DNA from: Rhizobium sp. LC145
GTDB lineage: Bacteria > Pseudomonadota > Alphaproteobacteria > Rhizobiales > Rhizobiaceae
Reading direction: 5' to 3'
Length of the DNA: 64,000 bases
Assembly: GCF_001005825.1 (NCBI RefSeq)
Contig: NZ_LBHV01000005.1
Location: 1 to 64,000, forward strand
Shown here piece after piece: positions 48,230-60,577 of this stretch. The notes beneath the pieces were generated by a model that saw nothing but the letters and a program-made list of their open reading frames with translations, ran no database searches and had not been told where the DNA came from. Every line of letters begins with the position of its first letter. The first letter of the stretch is position 1. The translations under genes were made by a program, and so were the position numbers.

Positions 48230-49108
48230 TCAGCCGTGACGCAGATGGATAGTCACCCAGCCGTTGCGCCAGATAGTCCTCACATGGCGAAGCCGGACGC
48301 CGTTATAGGCGGCGAGCACCTTCCAGCGCTGCCCTGCCAGGATGCCGGAAAGAATTACAGAACCGCCGGGCGCCAGATGCGAGGCAAGCTGCGGCGCCAT
48401 CTTCATCAGCGGGCGCGCCAGGATATTGGCGATAATGAGGTCGAACGGACCTTCGCGGCGGAAGGCCGGGGAATGAAAGCCCGCCGCGGTTTCGAGCCGA
48501 AGACCGCTGGCGATACCGTTCCGCCGGACATTCTCGCGCGCGACGCGCACCGCCAGGGGATCTATGTCGGTCGCGAGAATCGGTATGTCCCTGATCTTTC
48601 TCAGCGCGATCGCCAGAACGCCACTGCCGGTGCCGAGGTCGAGCGCGTTGCGCACCTTGCGCCCGCGCACCACCTCCTCGATCATTTCCAGGCATCCGGC
48701 CGTCGTGCCGTGGTGGCCGGTGCCGAAAGCCTGGCCCGCATCGATCTCGATGGAAATATCGTTCGGCGCGACCTTGTCCCGATCATGAGACCCGTGGACG
48801 AGGAAGCGCCCTGCCCTTACGGGCTTCAACCCCTCCAGCGACCTGGCGATCCAGTCGACATCGGGGATGACCTCGCGTTCGATCGCCACATCCGGGAAGG
48901 CAGGCTGAAGGCCTTCGGCCATACGCCCGCGTACGATTTCCTCCTCGTCTGCCATCAGGTAGACGGAGGCTTCCCATATATCCTTCTTCTCATCCACCTC
49001 GGTGGTGGCGATCGCATAGTCTTCCTCGCCGAACACGCCGGAAAGAATATCGAGGATTTCGGCCGCGCCCTTTTCGGTGGCGGTGACGTACAGGCGGATT
49101 TCGCTCAA
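48230..49108 (-). CDS. prmA: Ribosomal protein L11 methyltransferase
   Basis: 292 aa. AFGTGHHGTT, DLGTGSGVLAI, then LIIANILARPL are the PrmA SAM-binding motifs. It trimethylates L11 in the cytosol. The start is a TTG at 49108 with no clear SD, so the exact start is uncertain. N-terminal substrate-binding domain (about 1-90), catalytic domain after ~110. Confidence 0.93.
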   Translation of the reverse strand: MSEIRLYVTATEKGAAEILDILSGVFGEEDYAIATTEVDEKKDIWEASVYLMADEEEIVRGRMAEGLQPAFPDVAIEREVIPDVDWIARSLEGLKPVRAGRFLVHGSHDRDKVAPNDISIEIDAGQAFGTGHHGTTAGCLEMIEEVVRGRKVRNALDLGTGSGVLAIALRKIRDIPILATDIDPLAVRVARENVRRNGIASGLRLETAAGFHSPAFRREGPFDLIIANILARPLMKMAPQLASHLAPGGSVILSGILAGQRWKVLAAYNGVRLRHVRTIWRNGWVTIHLRHG

Positions 49109-49173
49109 GGAGGTGGTCTTTCTTTATTCGGGCACGCCGGAGCATTGCCACAGAACCCCGCCCGCCTTCAAGA

Positions 49174-49773
49174 TCAACCCTTGATCAGGTTCTCGAGCTT
49201 CTTGACCGCAATCTCGGAATTTTCCCCGTATGCGATAGTGCCGGCGAAACGCCCGCCTCCATCCAGCAAGAAAACGGAAGCCGTGTGGTCCATGGTGTAG
49301 TCGCCATTGGGCTCTTTCTCGTCCACCGGCACCTTCTTGGCATAGACCTTGAAGCCTTTGACCATCTCGGCGACCTTTTCCGGCGGACCGGAAATGCCGG
49401 TGACCCGATCGGTGACGTTGGAAATGTATTGTCCGAGAATTTCCGGCGTATCCCGTTCCGGATCGACGCTGACGAAATAGCCCTGCAAACGGGTGCCATC
49501 CGGATCGACCTGCCTCATCCAGCCGTTAAGCTCGAAGAGCGTCGTCGGGCAAACTTCCGGACAATGCGTGAAGCCGAAAAAGAGCGCTGTCGGCTTGCCG
49601 CGAAACGCCTCTTCCGAAATCGGCTGTCCGTTCTGTGCCACAAGCTGGAACGGAACGCCGAACGGCGCCTCCGTCAATTGCTCCTTCGAGCGCGTCACCT
49701 CCAGGGTGAGCCAAGCGAGCACGCCCGCAAGCACGACGACAGCAGCCCAGAGGATCATGCGGAAGGTTTTCAT
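49174..49773 (-). CDS. SCO1/SenC copper chaperone
   Basis: 199 aa from the ATG at 49773. N-terminal membrane anchor (about 5-23), then thioredoxin-like domain with FTHCPEVCP (CxxxC) and distal His in MDHTASV. It delivers copper to cytochrome c oxidase in the periplasm. It is followed upstream by a small membrane ORF on the same strand. Confidence 0.93.
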   Translation of the reverse strand: MKTFRMILWAAVVVLAGVLAWLTLEVTRSKEQLTEAPFGVPFQLVAQNGQPISEEAFRGKPTALFFGFTHCPEVCPTTLFELNGWMRQVDPDGTRLQGYFVSVDPERDTPEILGQYISNVTDRVTGISGPPEKVAEMVKGFKVYAKKVPVDEKEPNGDYTMDHTASVFLLDGGGRFAGTIAYGENSEIAVKKLENLIKG

Positions 49774-49900
49774 GCCGTTTCTCTCGAAATCCTGCAACAG
49801 GAGATATCAAAGACAGTTCGCAGAGCGATACTCTCCGGCCGGCGAAGGCGCAAATCAATAAGACGCCTTCATATGGAACGCGCCAATTTGTCCCAGCGGC

Positions 49901-50059
49901 CTACATGCACCAGGAAAGCCCGCTTTCGGCAAGCGTCAGGAAAATGGAGGAACCGTGCTGAATCCAGCCGTAGAAAACAGCGCTGGACAGACCGAGGAAC
50001 AGAGCAGCCCCCAGAAGGAAGAGCGGCAGGCGCGATTGGGATGTCAGTTCCTGTTCCAT
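49901..50059 (-). CDS. Small membrane protein upstream of SCO1
   Basis: 52 aa, ATG at 50059. One hydrophobic helix (LPLFLLGAALFLGLSSAVFY, residues ~11-30), then a tail with GWIQHGSSIF. Same strand as the SCO1-like gene and 128 bp upstream, so possibly co-transcribed. No family recognised. Confidence 0.6.
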   Translation of the reverse strand: MEQELTSQSRLPLFLLGAALFLGLSSAVFYGWIQHGSSIFLTLAESGLSWCM

Positions 50060-50396
50060 GAAACCATTCTAACCCTACGCAACGGGTGAGAAAAGCCCGG
50101 AAACGCAACGTCGATTAGCACAAGATTAATCTCTCTCTGAGAGCCTGTTTTCACGAAGTGGTTCGCGGGGTTGGCAGCATATTCTTCGGACATGGCCGCG
50201 ATGCTGCGGTCGGGCGGCCCATGTTAAGCCGCTTTCCGTGCCCTCCCCACCAGGCCTCATGAAAAGGCCGGATGAACCTTCTCCAACATTCGTGTCTGGC
50301 TGCAAACGCGGAATCCCTGGCGGGTGTCGCGCAAGGCGCGCAGCGGTTGCCGGCAAAGACATGCGTATAGACAAAGACAACGGGAAGAGTTTTGAC

Positions 50397-50864
50397 ATGA
50401 GCAACGCCATCAAACAGTCCGGAGCCCACCTCGAGATCGTCTCCTTCCATCTCGGCGATCAGGAATTCTGCATCGACATCATGGCGATCCGCGAAATCCG
50501 CGGCTGGGCGCCCGTAACCCCGATGCCCCATACGCCTTCCTATGTGCTCGGCCTCATCAACCTGCGCGGCGCGGTGATCCCGGTCATCGACATGGCCTGC
50601 CGGCTCGGCATGAAGATGACCGAGCCCTCCGAGCGCTCCGCCATCATCGTCACCGACATCGCAGGAAAGCTGGTCGGACTGCTCGTCGAGCAGGTTTCCG
50701 ACATGATGACGATCCGTAGCGAAGACCTGCAGCCGGCGCCGGAAATCATCCCCGAAGCGCAGCGCGCCTTCTGCCGCGGTATCGTGGCTCTCGAAAAGAC
50801 GATGGTCTGCTTCCTCAATCTCGACACGGTCATCGCCGACGAACTGACCCGCGAAGCCGCCTGA
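50397..50864 (+). CDS. cheW: Chemotaxis coupling protein CheW
   Basis: 155 aa from the ATG at 50397 (GGGAAGAG upstream). CheW fold: FHLGDQEFCIDIMAIREI, then LGLINLRGAVIPVIDMACRLGM. It links chemoreceptors to CheA. Isolated from other che genes here. The gap 50060-50396 has no gene or motif I can support. Confidence 0.9.
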   Translation: MSNAIKQSGAHLEIVSFHLGDQEFCIDIMAIREIRGWAPVTPMPHTPSYVLGLINLRGAVIPVIDMACRLGMKMTEPSERSAIIVTDIAGKLVGLLVEQVSDMMTIRSEDLQPAPEIIPEAQRAFCRGIVALEKTMVCFLNLDTVIADELTREAA

Positions 50865-51057
50865 TTTTGCACCGCACAATATACATCACAACCTTCCGTC
50901 ACACGCACACGTGGCGGAAGGTTAAATTATTGTAATCATTGCTCATTTGTAATCTTCTACAAGGAACTCAAAGCACGCTGCCGAGTTCTCCCGTCGCAAA
51001 ACGCCCAACCGAACCGCTCAAAACTCTTCGGCTGGTTACGAAGATAGGAGAATGACC

Positions 51058-51384
51058 ATGAAAAAGGCTTTTGCTCTTGCAGTCCTGCTGTCGGCCGCTT
51101 CGATCGGTGGCGCCTATGCGCGTGATATGGGCAGCGCCGCCGCCATGCCCGCCAACCATGTCAGCATCGTCTATACCAATCCCGAACAGGACGACAGCGC
51201 ACGCATATTGGACGTACCCGATACCTTTATCCATCCCACCCGGGCTATGACCCAGGCAGCCCAGAGCGAAATCAGGAGCGACCGGGCGCTCCATGCTGAA
51301 CTCGTCGATCATAACGTCCAGCTCAACAATGTCGTGGCGATCGACACGGCAGCAAATGGCGGCAAGATCGTCTACGTCCGCTGA
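51058..51384 (+). CDS. Small periplasmic protein
   Basis: 108 aa from the ATG at 51058 (AGGAG 8 nt upstream; an ATG at 51052 is too near). Signal peptide with cleavage near AYA-RD. No family known. Confidence 0.7.
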   Translation: MKKAFALAVLLSAASIGGAYARDMGSAAAMPANHVSIVYTNPEQDDSARILDVPDTFIHPTRAMTQAAQSEIRSDRALHAELVDHNVQLNNVVAIDTAANGGKIVYVR

Positions 51385-51409
51385 TCCGACCTTTCCGAAC
51401 TTTTTCAAA

Positions 51410-51435
51410 CAGGCCCGCATCGTCGGGCCTGTTTT
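51410..51435 (+). terminator. Rho-independent terminator
   Basis: CAGGCCCG, loop CATCGT, CGGGCCTG then TTTTC, 25 bp after the stop of the periplasmic protein gene. Confidence 0.85.
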
Positions 51436-51530
51436 CATGTCGGCCCCGTGAATTGACACCGGACACGCCCCATGGCTGTATCCGGCAACATGTCGCAACA
51501 TTCGGGCTACGCTTTGGGAGGAGCGCTGGG

Positions 51531-53189
51531 GTGAGCGAAGCAGCCGATGCCATCATCGTGGGCGCGGGCCTTTCCGGGCTCGTCGCCGCAACCGAGCTCG
51601 TCGATGCCGGCCGCTCGGTCGTCATTCTCGATCAGGAACCGGAGCAAAACCTCGGCGGACAGGCATTCTGGTCGCTTGGCGGGCTCTTTCTGGTCGATTC
51701 GCCCGAACAGCGTCGCATGCGTATCCGCGACTCGTTCGATCTCGCATGGCAGGATTGGCTCGGCACGGCCGGTTTCGACCGGCCCGAGGACTATTGGCCG
51801 CGCGCCTGGGCGGAGGCTTACGTCGCCTTTGCGGCCGGCGAGAAGCGCGCCTGGCTGCGGCAGATGGGGCACCGCCTGTTTCCCGTGGTCGGCTGGGCGG
51901 AACGTGGCGGCTGGTCGGCCACGTCCCATGGCAATTCCGTGCCGCGCTTCCACATCACCTGGGGCACCGGCCCCGGCGTGGTCGAGCCATTCGAGAAGCG
52001 AGCCCGCGAAGCTGAGAGGGCTGGAAAGATCCGGTTCCTGTGGCGACACCGGGTCGATCGGCTTCTGGTGGAAGCAGGACAGGTAACCGGAGTTTCCGGC
52101 GCGCTGCTGGAGCCGAGCACCGCATTGCGAGGCGCGGAAAGCTCGAGAGTTGCCGTCGGGGATTTCGAACTCCGCGCCCAGGTGGTGATCGTCGCTTCGG
52201 GCGGCATCGGTGGCGACCAGGAGCTTGTCCGCGCCAACTGGCCGAAACGGCTCGGGCTACCGCCCGCGAACATGGTTTCCGGCGTGCCGAAGCATGTCGA
52301 CGGCCGGATGATCGGCATTACGGAAGCAGCCGGGGGCCGCGTCATCAATCGCGACCGCATGTGGCACTATGTCGAGGGACTGAGAAACTGGAATCCCGTC
52401 TGGGAACGGCATGGCATCCGCATCCTGCCCGGCCCCTCCTCCATGTGGTTCGATGCGTCGGGCAGGCGCCTGCCCGCGCCCTTCTTCCCCGGCTATGACA
52501 CGCTCGGCACGCTGCAGCACCTCATGGCGACCGGCAATGATTATAGCTGGTTCGTGCTGAACCAGAGCATCATCCGCAAGGAGTTCGCGCTTTCCGGCTC
52601 GGAGCAGAACCCGGATCTCACCGGCCGCGATTGGCGGCTTACCGCAAGGCGCGCGGTCGGCAGGCGCGCCACCGGCCCGGTGGAGGCTTTCAAGGAGCAT
52701 GGCGAGGACTTCGTCATCGCCGATACGCTCGCCGAACTCGTCGCCGGCATGAACCGGCTTGTCGGCAACGACCTTTTGAAGCTTGCCGATATCGAGCGGG
52801 AAATCATCGCGCGGGACCGGGAGATCGCAAATCCCTTCAGCAAGGATGCGCAGGTGATGGGCATTCACAATGCGCGCCGCTCGCTCGGCGAAAAGCTGGT
52901 ACGGACGGCAAAGCCGCATCGGATACTCGATCCCGCCCATGGACCATTGATCGCAGTGCGCCTCAACATCCTGACGCGCAAGACACTCGGCGGGCTGGAG
53001 ACCGACCTCTCCGGCCGGGTTTTCGGTCACGATGGGAAGGTCATTCCCGGCCTCTATGCAGTGGGCGAGGCCGCGGGCTTCGGCGGCGGCGGCGTGCACG
53101 GTTATCGGGCGCTTGAAGGCACTTTCCTTGGCGGCTGCCTGTTCTCCGGCCGCAATGCCGGCAGGGCCGCGGCAAGCGCCATTCTCTGA
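51531..53189 (+). CDS. FAD-dependent dehydrogenase (KstD-like)
   Basis: 552 aa from GTG at 51531 (GGAGG 10 nt upstream). N-terminal FAD-binding GxGxxG (IIVGAGLSGLVAATEL), C-terminal GLYAVGEAAGFGGGGVHGYRAL as in fumarate-reductase/KstD-type flavoproteins. Substrate cannot be read. The gene stands alone. Confidence 0.85.
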   Translation: MSEAADAIIVGAGLSGLVAATELVDAGRSVVILDQEPEQNLGGQAFWSLGGLFLVDSPEQRRMRIRDSFDLAWQDWLGTAGFDRPEDYWPRAWAEAYVAFAAGEKRAWLRQMGHRLFPVVGWAERGGWSATSHGNSVPRFHITWGTGPGVVEPFEKRAREAERAGKIRFLWRHRVDRLLVEAGQVTGVSGALLEPSTALRGAESSRVAVGDFELRAQVVIVASGGIGGDQELVRANWPKRLGLPPANMVSGVPKHVDGRMIGITEAAGGRVINRDRMWHYVEGLRNWNPVWERHGIRILPGPSSMWFDASGRRLPAPFFPGYDTLGTLQHLMATGNDYSWFVLNQSIIRKEFALSGSEQNPDLTGRDWRLTARRAVGRRATGPVEAFKEHGEDFVIADTLAELVAGMNRLVGNDLLKLADIEREIIARDREIANPFSKDAQVMGIHNARRSLGEKLVRTAKPHRILDPAHGPLIAVRLNILTRKTLGGLETDLSGRVFGHDGKVIPGLYAVGEAAGFGGGGVHGYRALEGTFLGGCLFSGRNAGRAAASAIL

Positions 53190-53681
53190 TCAGGGCTTGC
53201 CCTTCGTCCAGTTCACCTGCTGACCGTAGAGCGGGACCGTCGAGATCGCCATTTTGGCCGAGCCTTCAATGATCTGCCGCGAATGGGCGAGGTAGATCAG
53301 CGTGTCGTTCGCCTTGTCGTAGATGCGCTTCACCAGAAGATCCTTCCAGATCAGCGAACGGCCCTGGCGGAAGACTTCCTCGCCGCTCTTGGAAAGGTCG
53401 ATATCGCCGATCTCCACTGGGCCGGTCTGGCGGCAGGAGATGGAACTGTTGGACGGGTCCTCGAACCAGTTGCCCTGTTTCAGGCGATCGATGATGGAGC
53501 GGTCGAAATAGGTGACATGGCAGGTCACGCCCTTCACTTGCGGATCGGCGACCGCCTCGACGATGATGTCGTTGCCGATCCAGTCCACGCCCACCTCGCC
53601 AACCACCTGAGCGGAGGCGGAAGCCGCGGAAAGCCCGGCGGCAAGGAAGGCCATGGCGGCCATAAAACGAAGTGCGGTCAT
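53190..53681 (-). CDS. creA: CreA-family periplasmic protein
   Basis: 163 aa from the ATG at 53681 (GGAG upstream). Signal peptide (cleavage near ASA-QV), then VGEVGVDWIGNDIIVEAV and VTCHVTYFDR; two cysteines form the CreA pair. Function unknown. Convergent with the flavoprotein gene. Confidence 0.85.
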   Translation of the reverse strand: MTALRFMAAMAFLAAGLSAASASAQVVGEVGVDWIGNDIIVEAVADPQVKGVTCHVTYFDRSIIDRLKQGNWFEDPSNSSISCRQTGPVEIGDIDLSKSGEEVFRQGRSLIWKDLLVKRIYDKANDTLIYLAHSRQIIEGSAKMAISTVPLYGQQVNWTKGKP

Positions 53682-53750
53682 GACAGGCTCCGATAAACGA
53701 TCCGTGATCTCAGATAATGTCCGCCGAGACGGATGCAAGCAACAGCCGCG

Positions 53751-54338
53751 CTACTTCCGGACGGTACAGGGAGCGTAACCATCCGAAAACAGTCTGCCGA
53801 CCTTCATGCCGATCATCGCCGGAACATCCCGCACATGGGAAGCCGCGACGGATTTCGCGATGGCAATTGCCGCCTCGGCGCAGATCGCGGCGTCCTCCGC
53901 AGCGTTGTGGTGCTTGAAGCGCAGGCCAAGATGATCCGCCAGAACATTGAGCTTGTGTGAGCCGAGATGCGGCCAGACCTTCTGGGCCATCTTGACGCTG
54001 CAGAGATAGGAAAGTTGCGGATAGCTTTGCCGGTAGGCATCGAGACAGGCACGCCAGACGCTGAAATCGAAGGCTGCGTTGTGTGCGATCATAGTGGCGT
54101 CGCGGAAGTCGTCGGCGAACTCGTCCATGACTTCCGGGAATTCGCCCGCGTCTTCGACATGCTCCGGCCGTATGCCATGGATGGCTATGTTGAAGGAGGA
54201 GAAACGCATGTCCCTGGGGCGGATGAGACGCTCCTCGACCCGCACGACCGCATTGTCCTCGATCCATGCCAAACCGACGGAACAGGCGCTGCCGCGCTGC
54301 TCGTTGGCTGTCTCGAAATCTATGGCAATGGTCTTCAA
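53751..54338 (-). CDS. DEDDh 3'-5' exonuclease (DnaQ-like)
   Basis: 195 aa from TTG at 54338. AIDFETA (Exo I), HNAAFDFSVW (Exo II), HHNAAEDA (Exo III, DEDDh). Resembles stand-alone exonucleases like the polymerase epsilon type. The start codon is weakly supported. The gap 54339-54602 has nothing else. Confidence 0.88.
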   Translation of the reverse strand: MKTIAIDFETANEQRGSACSVGLAWIEDNAVVRVEERLIRPRDMRFSSFNIAIHGIRPEHVEDAGEFPEVMDEFADDFRDATMIAHNAAFDFSVWRACLDAYRQSYPQLSYLCSVKMAQKVWPHLGSHKLNVLADHLGLRFKHHNAAEDAAICAEAAIAIAKSVAASHVRDVPAMIGMKVGRLFSDGYAPCTVRK

Positions 54339-54602
54339 GGAACGTCCCGTCGAATATCGGTCCTTGTCTACAGAACCGGGATCGATTCGGCAAAGAGCGG
54401 TTTTCGACCTCCTTGACGCTCCGCCTCGCCTCTGGCCTTATGGCACCATGACCAGCTTCGCCGTCCACATGCATCTTACCATGACCATTCACCCTGCAGG
54501 GTGCGTGGCGGTTTTGGCGCGTTAGCCGGTCACCCGTCCACCAACCCTGCCGAGGCCGGCAGGGTTTACCGCTCTGCTTCGGCAAATCCCAAGGAGAGCA
54601 AG

Positions 54603-55112
54603 ATGAGTGACAAACCACCCTCTTTACCCTTCGTCATCCGTGCCGCGCGGATTTCCGATATCGAGCAAATCACGGAGCTGCTGAACCTGCCCGGCTTTCG
54701 CCATGGGACGCTGCGGCTGCCGTATCAAACTGTAGAAACGACCCGCAAACGATTCGAAGCTGCCAATCCTCGGACCGTAAGCCTTGTTGCGGAACTGGAC
54801 GGCCGGATCGTCGGAGACGCCGGGCTGATGCCCTATGAGGGACGCCGCAGCCACGCAGCGTCGGTGGGCATGGGCGTCCACGACGATTTCTGCGGTCGCG
54901 GCATCGGCAGCGCGCTTCTTTCGGCATTGTTGGAGACAGCCGACAACTGGCTGAACCTTCGCCGGGTCGAGCTGACGGTTTTCACGGATAACGAACCCGC
55001 AATCCGGCTCTACGAACGCTTGGGCTTCGTCAAGGAAGGTCAGTTTGCCGACTTCGCCTTCCGAGACGGACGCTATGTGGATGCCTACAGCATGGCGCGC
55101 ATCAGACGCTGA
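54603..55112 (+). CDS. GNAT family N-acetyltransferase
   Basis: 169 aa from the ATG at 54603 (AAGGAG upstream). GNAT motif A region CGRGIGSALLSALLE and C-terminal NEPAIRLYERLGFVKEG. Substrate unknown. Confidence 0.85.
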   Translation: MSDKPPSLPFVIRAARISDIEQITELLNLPGFRHGTLRLPYQTVETTRKRFEAANPRTVSLVAELDGRIVGDAGLMPYEGRRSHAASVGMGVHDDFCGRGIGSALLSALLETADNWLNLRRVELTVFTDNEPAIRLYERLGFVKEGQFADFAFRDGRYVDAYSMARIRR

Positions 55113-55115
55113 GCC

Positions 55116-57305
<2,190 letters not shown>

Positions 57306-57343
57306 TTAGAGCAAATTGGAAAGATGGAAAATCCGGCCGTTCG

Positions 57344-57709
57344 TCAGTAACGGTCGATCAGCGGGCAGCCGGGCGCGTTGGCGAAGACGAGCCTGACATT
57401 TTCCTGGGTCTCGTAGTCGTAACCATCGACCATGACCCGACGCCTGCCTTCCCGGGCGATCTGCGCGTCGGAAATACCCATGCGTCTGGCAGTGCGCAAC
57501 GCGCGGCGCGGGCTGCACCCCTCGTAGGCCATTTCGCGATCTTCGTAGCGGGGCCGAGGAGCCGGCCGGTATTCACGATAGTCATAGGCCGGCGGCTGGT
57601 CACCGAAGTAGAATTCCACTCCCTGTGCAGCAGCCTGCGATGGCAGCCCTATGCCTGCGGCAGCAAGCGATGCGATGCTGAAGATCATTGTGGTGCAGAT
57701 TCTGGCCAT
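57344..57709 (-). CDS. Hypothetical exported protein
   Basis: 121 aa from the ATG at 57709 (CGGAG upstream). Signal peptide, then Tyr/Arg/Pro-rich segment and C-terminal part with two cysteines. No family. Confidence 0.7.
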   Translation of the reverse strand: MARICTTMIFSIASLAAAGIGLPSQAAAQGVEFYFGDQPPAYDYREYRPAPRPRYEDREMAYEGCSPRRALRTARRMGISDAQIAREGRRRVMVDGYDYETQENVRLVFANAPGCPLIDRY

Positions 57710-57815
57710 GGCCATCTCCGTAAGCGAATAAGACGAGGTGCCGAACATAGGCAGGCGAACATGAACCGTGGCAAAACGGCCAGTTCATGTTCGTCTTCGA
57801 AGAATCGGAAAAAAA

Positions 57816-59489
57816 TCAGACGCTGCCCGCCAGAAGCCGCTTGGCCGCCGCCCTCGCCTCCTCGGTGACGGAAGCGCCGGCGAGCATTCGGGCAATCTCT
57901 TCGGTGCGGTGCTCCGGCTCCATGGTCGCCACACGGGTGGCGATCTTCTCCGAGCCGTCCATTACCGGGCCCTTGGAAATCAGGAGATGCGTGGCGGCAC
58001 GCGCCGCCACCTGCGGCGCGTGGGTCACGGAAAGCACCTGCACCTTGTCGGAAAGGCGCTTCAGCCGCTGACCGATCGCATCCGCGACGGCCCCGCCTAC
58101 TCCGGTATCGATTTCGTCGAAAACAAGCGTCGGAGCCGAGCCGCGATCGGCAAGCGCCACCTTGAGCGCCAGCAGGAAGCGGGAGAGTTCGCCGCCTGAA
58201 GCCACCTTCATGATCGGGCCTGGGCGCGTGCCTGGGTTTGTCTGAACGTGGAACTCGACGGTGTCTATGCCCTCGGCCGCAGCGGCCTCCGGATCGCTCG
58301 TGACCTCCACCATGAACCGCGCCCGCTCGAGCTTGAGAGCCGGCAGCTCCGCCATCACCGATTCGGCAAGCGCATCTGCGCCATGGCGACGTTTCTGCGA
58401 AAGTGCGACGGCGGCCCGGTCATAATTCGCCTTGGCGGCGGCGGCCAGCTTTTCAAGTTCGCCAAGCTTTTCCTCGCCCGCATCGAGATCGGCGAGATCG
58501 GCAACCATCTTCTCCGCCAGCGCTGGCAGGTCAGCCACCGCGACCGAATATTTGCGTCCGGCGGCGCGTAGAGCAAAAAGGCGTTCCTCCACCCGTTCCA
58601 GTTCGCGCGGATCGAATTCTGTTTTTCGAAGCGCCGCCTCGACTTCCATCTGCGCGTTCGAAAGCTGGTTCAGCGCCGCGTCGAGAAGTTCGACCGTTTC
58701 TTCGAGCAGGCCCGGCGCCTCGTGGCTCTTGCGCTCCAGACGGCGCACCATGGAGGCGATGAGCGGAACGGGAGATGCGTTGCCGTTCAGGAATTCGGAT
58801 GCCTCGGAAATGTCGCCGGCGATGCGCTCTGCCTTCTGCATGCGCGAGCGCTGCTCGGCCAACTCATCCTCTTCGCCGTCACGGGGGCTCAGTGCTTCCA
58901 GCTCCTCGACGGATGCACGCAGATAGTCCGCCTCGCGGGCGGCGGCCTCCACCTTGGCGCGGTGCACCTTGAAGGCTCTTTCCGCATCTTTCCAGGAACG
59001 ATAGAGGCCCGAAACATGCTGGGCATCTTCACCGAGCCCGGCAAAGGCATCGAGCAAGGTCCGATGAGCATCGGTGTCGATCAGCGCCCGGTCGTCGTGC
59101 TGGCCGTGGATTTCCACAAGCGACTGCCCAGCCTGGCGCATGAGCTGCACGCTCACCGGCTGGTCATTGACCGAAGCGCGCGTGCGCCCATCGGCCGACT
59201 GGACGCGCCGGAAGATCAAGTCGCCGTCGTCGTCGATGCCGTTCTCCCGCAGAAGCAGCCGTGCGGCATGGCCCGGCGGAACGTCGAAGACCGCCGTCAC
59301 CTGCCCCTTCTCCTCCCCGTGGCGAACGAGGCCGCCATCGCCGCGCCCGCCGAGGGCAAGCGAAAGACTGTCGAGAAGAATGGATTTGCCGGCGCCCGTT
59401 TCGCCGGTCAGTACCGAAAGGCCGGATTCGAAGGCAAGATCCAGCCGCTCGATCAGAACGATATCCCGGATCGACAACTGGATCAGCAT
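57816..59489 (-). CDS. recN: DNA repair protein RecN
   Basis: 557 aa. Walker A GETGAGKS at residues 29-36, long coiled-coil middle, C-terminal SGGE-type signature and FDEIDTGVGG (Walker B). SMC-like ATPase that helps repair double-strand breaks. Sits between bamD and ligA. Confidence 0.95.
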   Translation of the reverse strand: MLIQLSIRDIVLIERLDLAFESGLSVLTGETGAGKSILLDSLSLALGGRGDGGLVRHGEEKGQVTAVFDVPPGHAARLLLRENGIDDDGDLIFRRVQSADGRTRASVNDQPVSVQLMRQAGQSLVEIHGQHDDRALIDTDAHRTLLDAFAGLGEDAQHVSGLYRSWKDAERAFKVHRAKVEAAAREADYLRASVEELEALSPRDGEEDELAEQRSRMQKAERIAGDISEASEFLNGNASPVPLIASMVRRLERKSHEAPGLLEETVELLDAALNQLSNAQMEVEAALRKTEFDPRELERVEERLFALRAAGRKYSVAVADLPALAEKMVADLADLDAGEEKLGELEKLAAAAKANYDRAAVALSQKRRHGADALAESVMAELPALKLERARFMVEVTSDPEAAAAEGIDTVEFHVQTNPGTRPGPIMKVASGGELSRFLLALKVALADRGSAPTLVFDEIDTGVGGAVADAIGQRLKRLSDKVQVLSVTHAPQVAARAATHLLISKGPVMDGSEKIATRVATMEPEHRTEEIARMLAGASVTEEARAAAKRLLAGSV

Positions 59490-59506
59490 GTTTCCTCGAT
59501 CTTGGC

Positions 59507-60373
59507 TTATGCGCCGATGAGACGAGCCCCGGCACGCGAAATCCAGGAACCGCGGTTCTCACGTGGCTCTACGCCGCCGGTCTGCAGAAGCTTGTAGGAA
59601 TCCGCATACCACTGGCTGTCCGGATAGTTGCGCCCGAGAATGGCAGCAGCCGTCTGCGCCTCCTCGACGATGCCCATCGCAAAATAGGCTTCCGTCAGAC
59701 GAGCCAGGGCCTCTTCCACCTGATTGGTATTGGAATACTGCTCGACCACGGTGCGGAAACGCGTAATCGCGGCGAGGTATTCCTTGCGCTCAAGATAATA
59801 GCGGCCGACCTGCATTTCCTTGCCGGCGAGCTGGTCGCGAGCGAATCGGATCTTGGCCTGCGCGTCCTCGACATATTCCGAATCCGGATAGTCGTTGACG
59901 ACCTTGCTCATCGCTTCGATGGTGCGGCCGGCAGCGCGCTGGTCCTGCGTCACGTCAGCGATCTGCTTGGAATAGGAAAGCCCGACGAGATACTGCACAT
60001 AGGCAGTATCCTTGGATTGCGGATATTGGGCCAGATAACGGTTACCGGTCTTGATGGCCTCGTCGTTCTGGCCGAGCCGGTACTTGCTGAAAGTGCTCAT
60101 CACCAGAGCCTTGCGCGCCCATTCGGTGAACGGATGCTGCCGGTCGATGGAGTCGAACTTGCGGCTCGCTTCGGCGATGTTGCCCGCCTTCATATTGGCG
60201 AGACCCTGGTTATACAGGGTTTCCGGCGGATCGCTTTCAAAGCCGAGCTTGGTGATGTCGATGTCCTTGTCGGACTGGCACGCGGTCACGCCGAAACCGG
60301 CGCCCATGAGCATCAGCGAAACGAGCGCCAACCGCGCCGTTCCACGCATTCCAGCAGACCTTGCATAAGTCAT
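59507..60373 (-). CDS. bamD: Outer-membrane assembly lipoprotein BamD
   Basis: 288 aa from the ATG at 60373 (GGGAAG upstream). Lipobox near VTAC, then tetratricopeptide-like repeats. Partner of BamA in outer-membrane protein insertion. An upstream in-frame ATG is less likely. Confidence 0.93.
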   Translation of the reverse strand: MTYARSAGMRGTARLALVSLMLMGAGFGVTACQSDKDIDITKLGFESDPPETLYNQGLANMKAGNIAEASRKFDSIDRQHPFTEWARKALVMSTFSKYRLGQNDEAIKTGNRYLAQYPQSKDTAYVQYLVGLSYSKQIADVTQDQRAAGRTIEAMSKVVNDYPDSEYVEDAQAKIRFARDQLAGKEMQVGRYYLERKEYLAAITRFRTVVEQYSNTNQVEEALARLTEAYFAMGIVEEAQTAAAILGRNYPDSQWYADSYKLLQTGGVEPRENRGSWISRAGARLIGA

Positions 60374-60529
60374 TCGATACTTCCCGCTCGTCCCGCGCTT
60401 AAAAGCCCTCTGCTCTAGCCATAAAAGCAAAGAGAGAGCAACGCAATGATGGCGCATTAACGCAATTTTGTGGCATTCGTAACCCTTTGAGGCCTCAAAT
60501 GGCTACATCCAAATACTTCCACACAAAAG

Positions 60530-60555
60530 AAAAGGCCGCTTCCGGGGAAGCGGCC
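60530..60555 (-). terminator. Terminator after lpxC
   Basis: On minus: GGCCGCTTCC, short loop, GGAAGCGGCC, then TTTTCTTTT. Just beyond the lpxC stop. Confidence 0.85.
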
Positions 60556-60577
60556 AGGTCTACTGCGGCGAAACTTA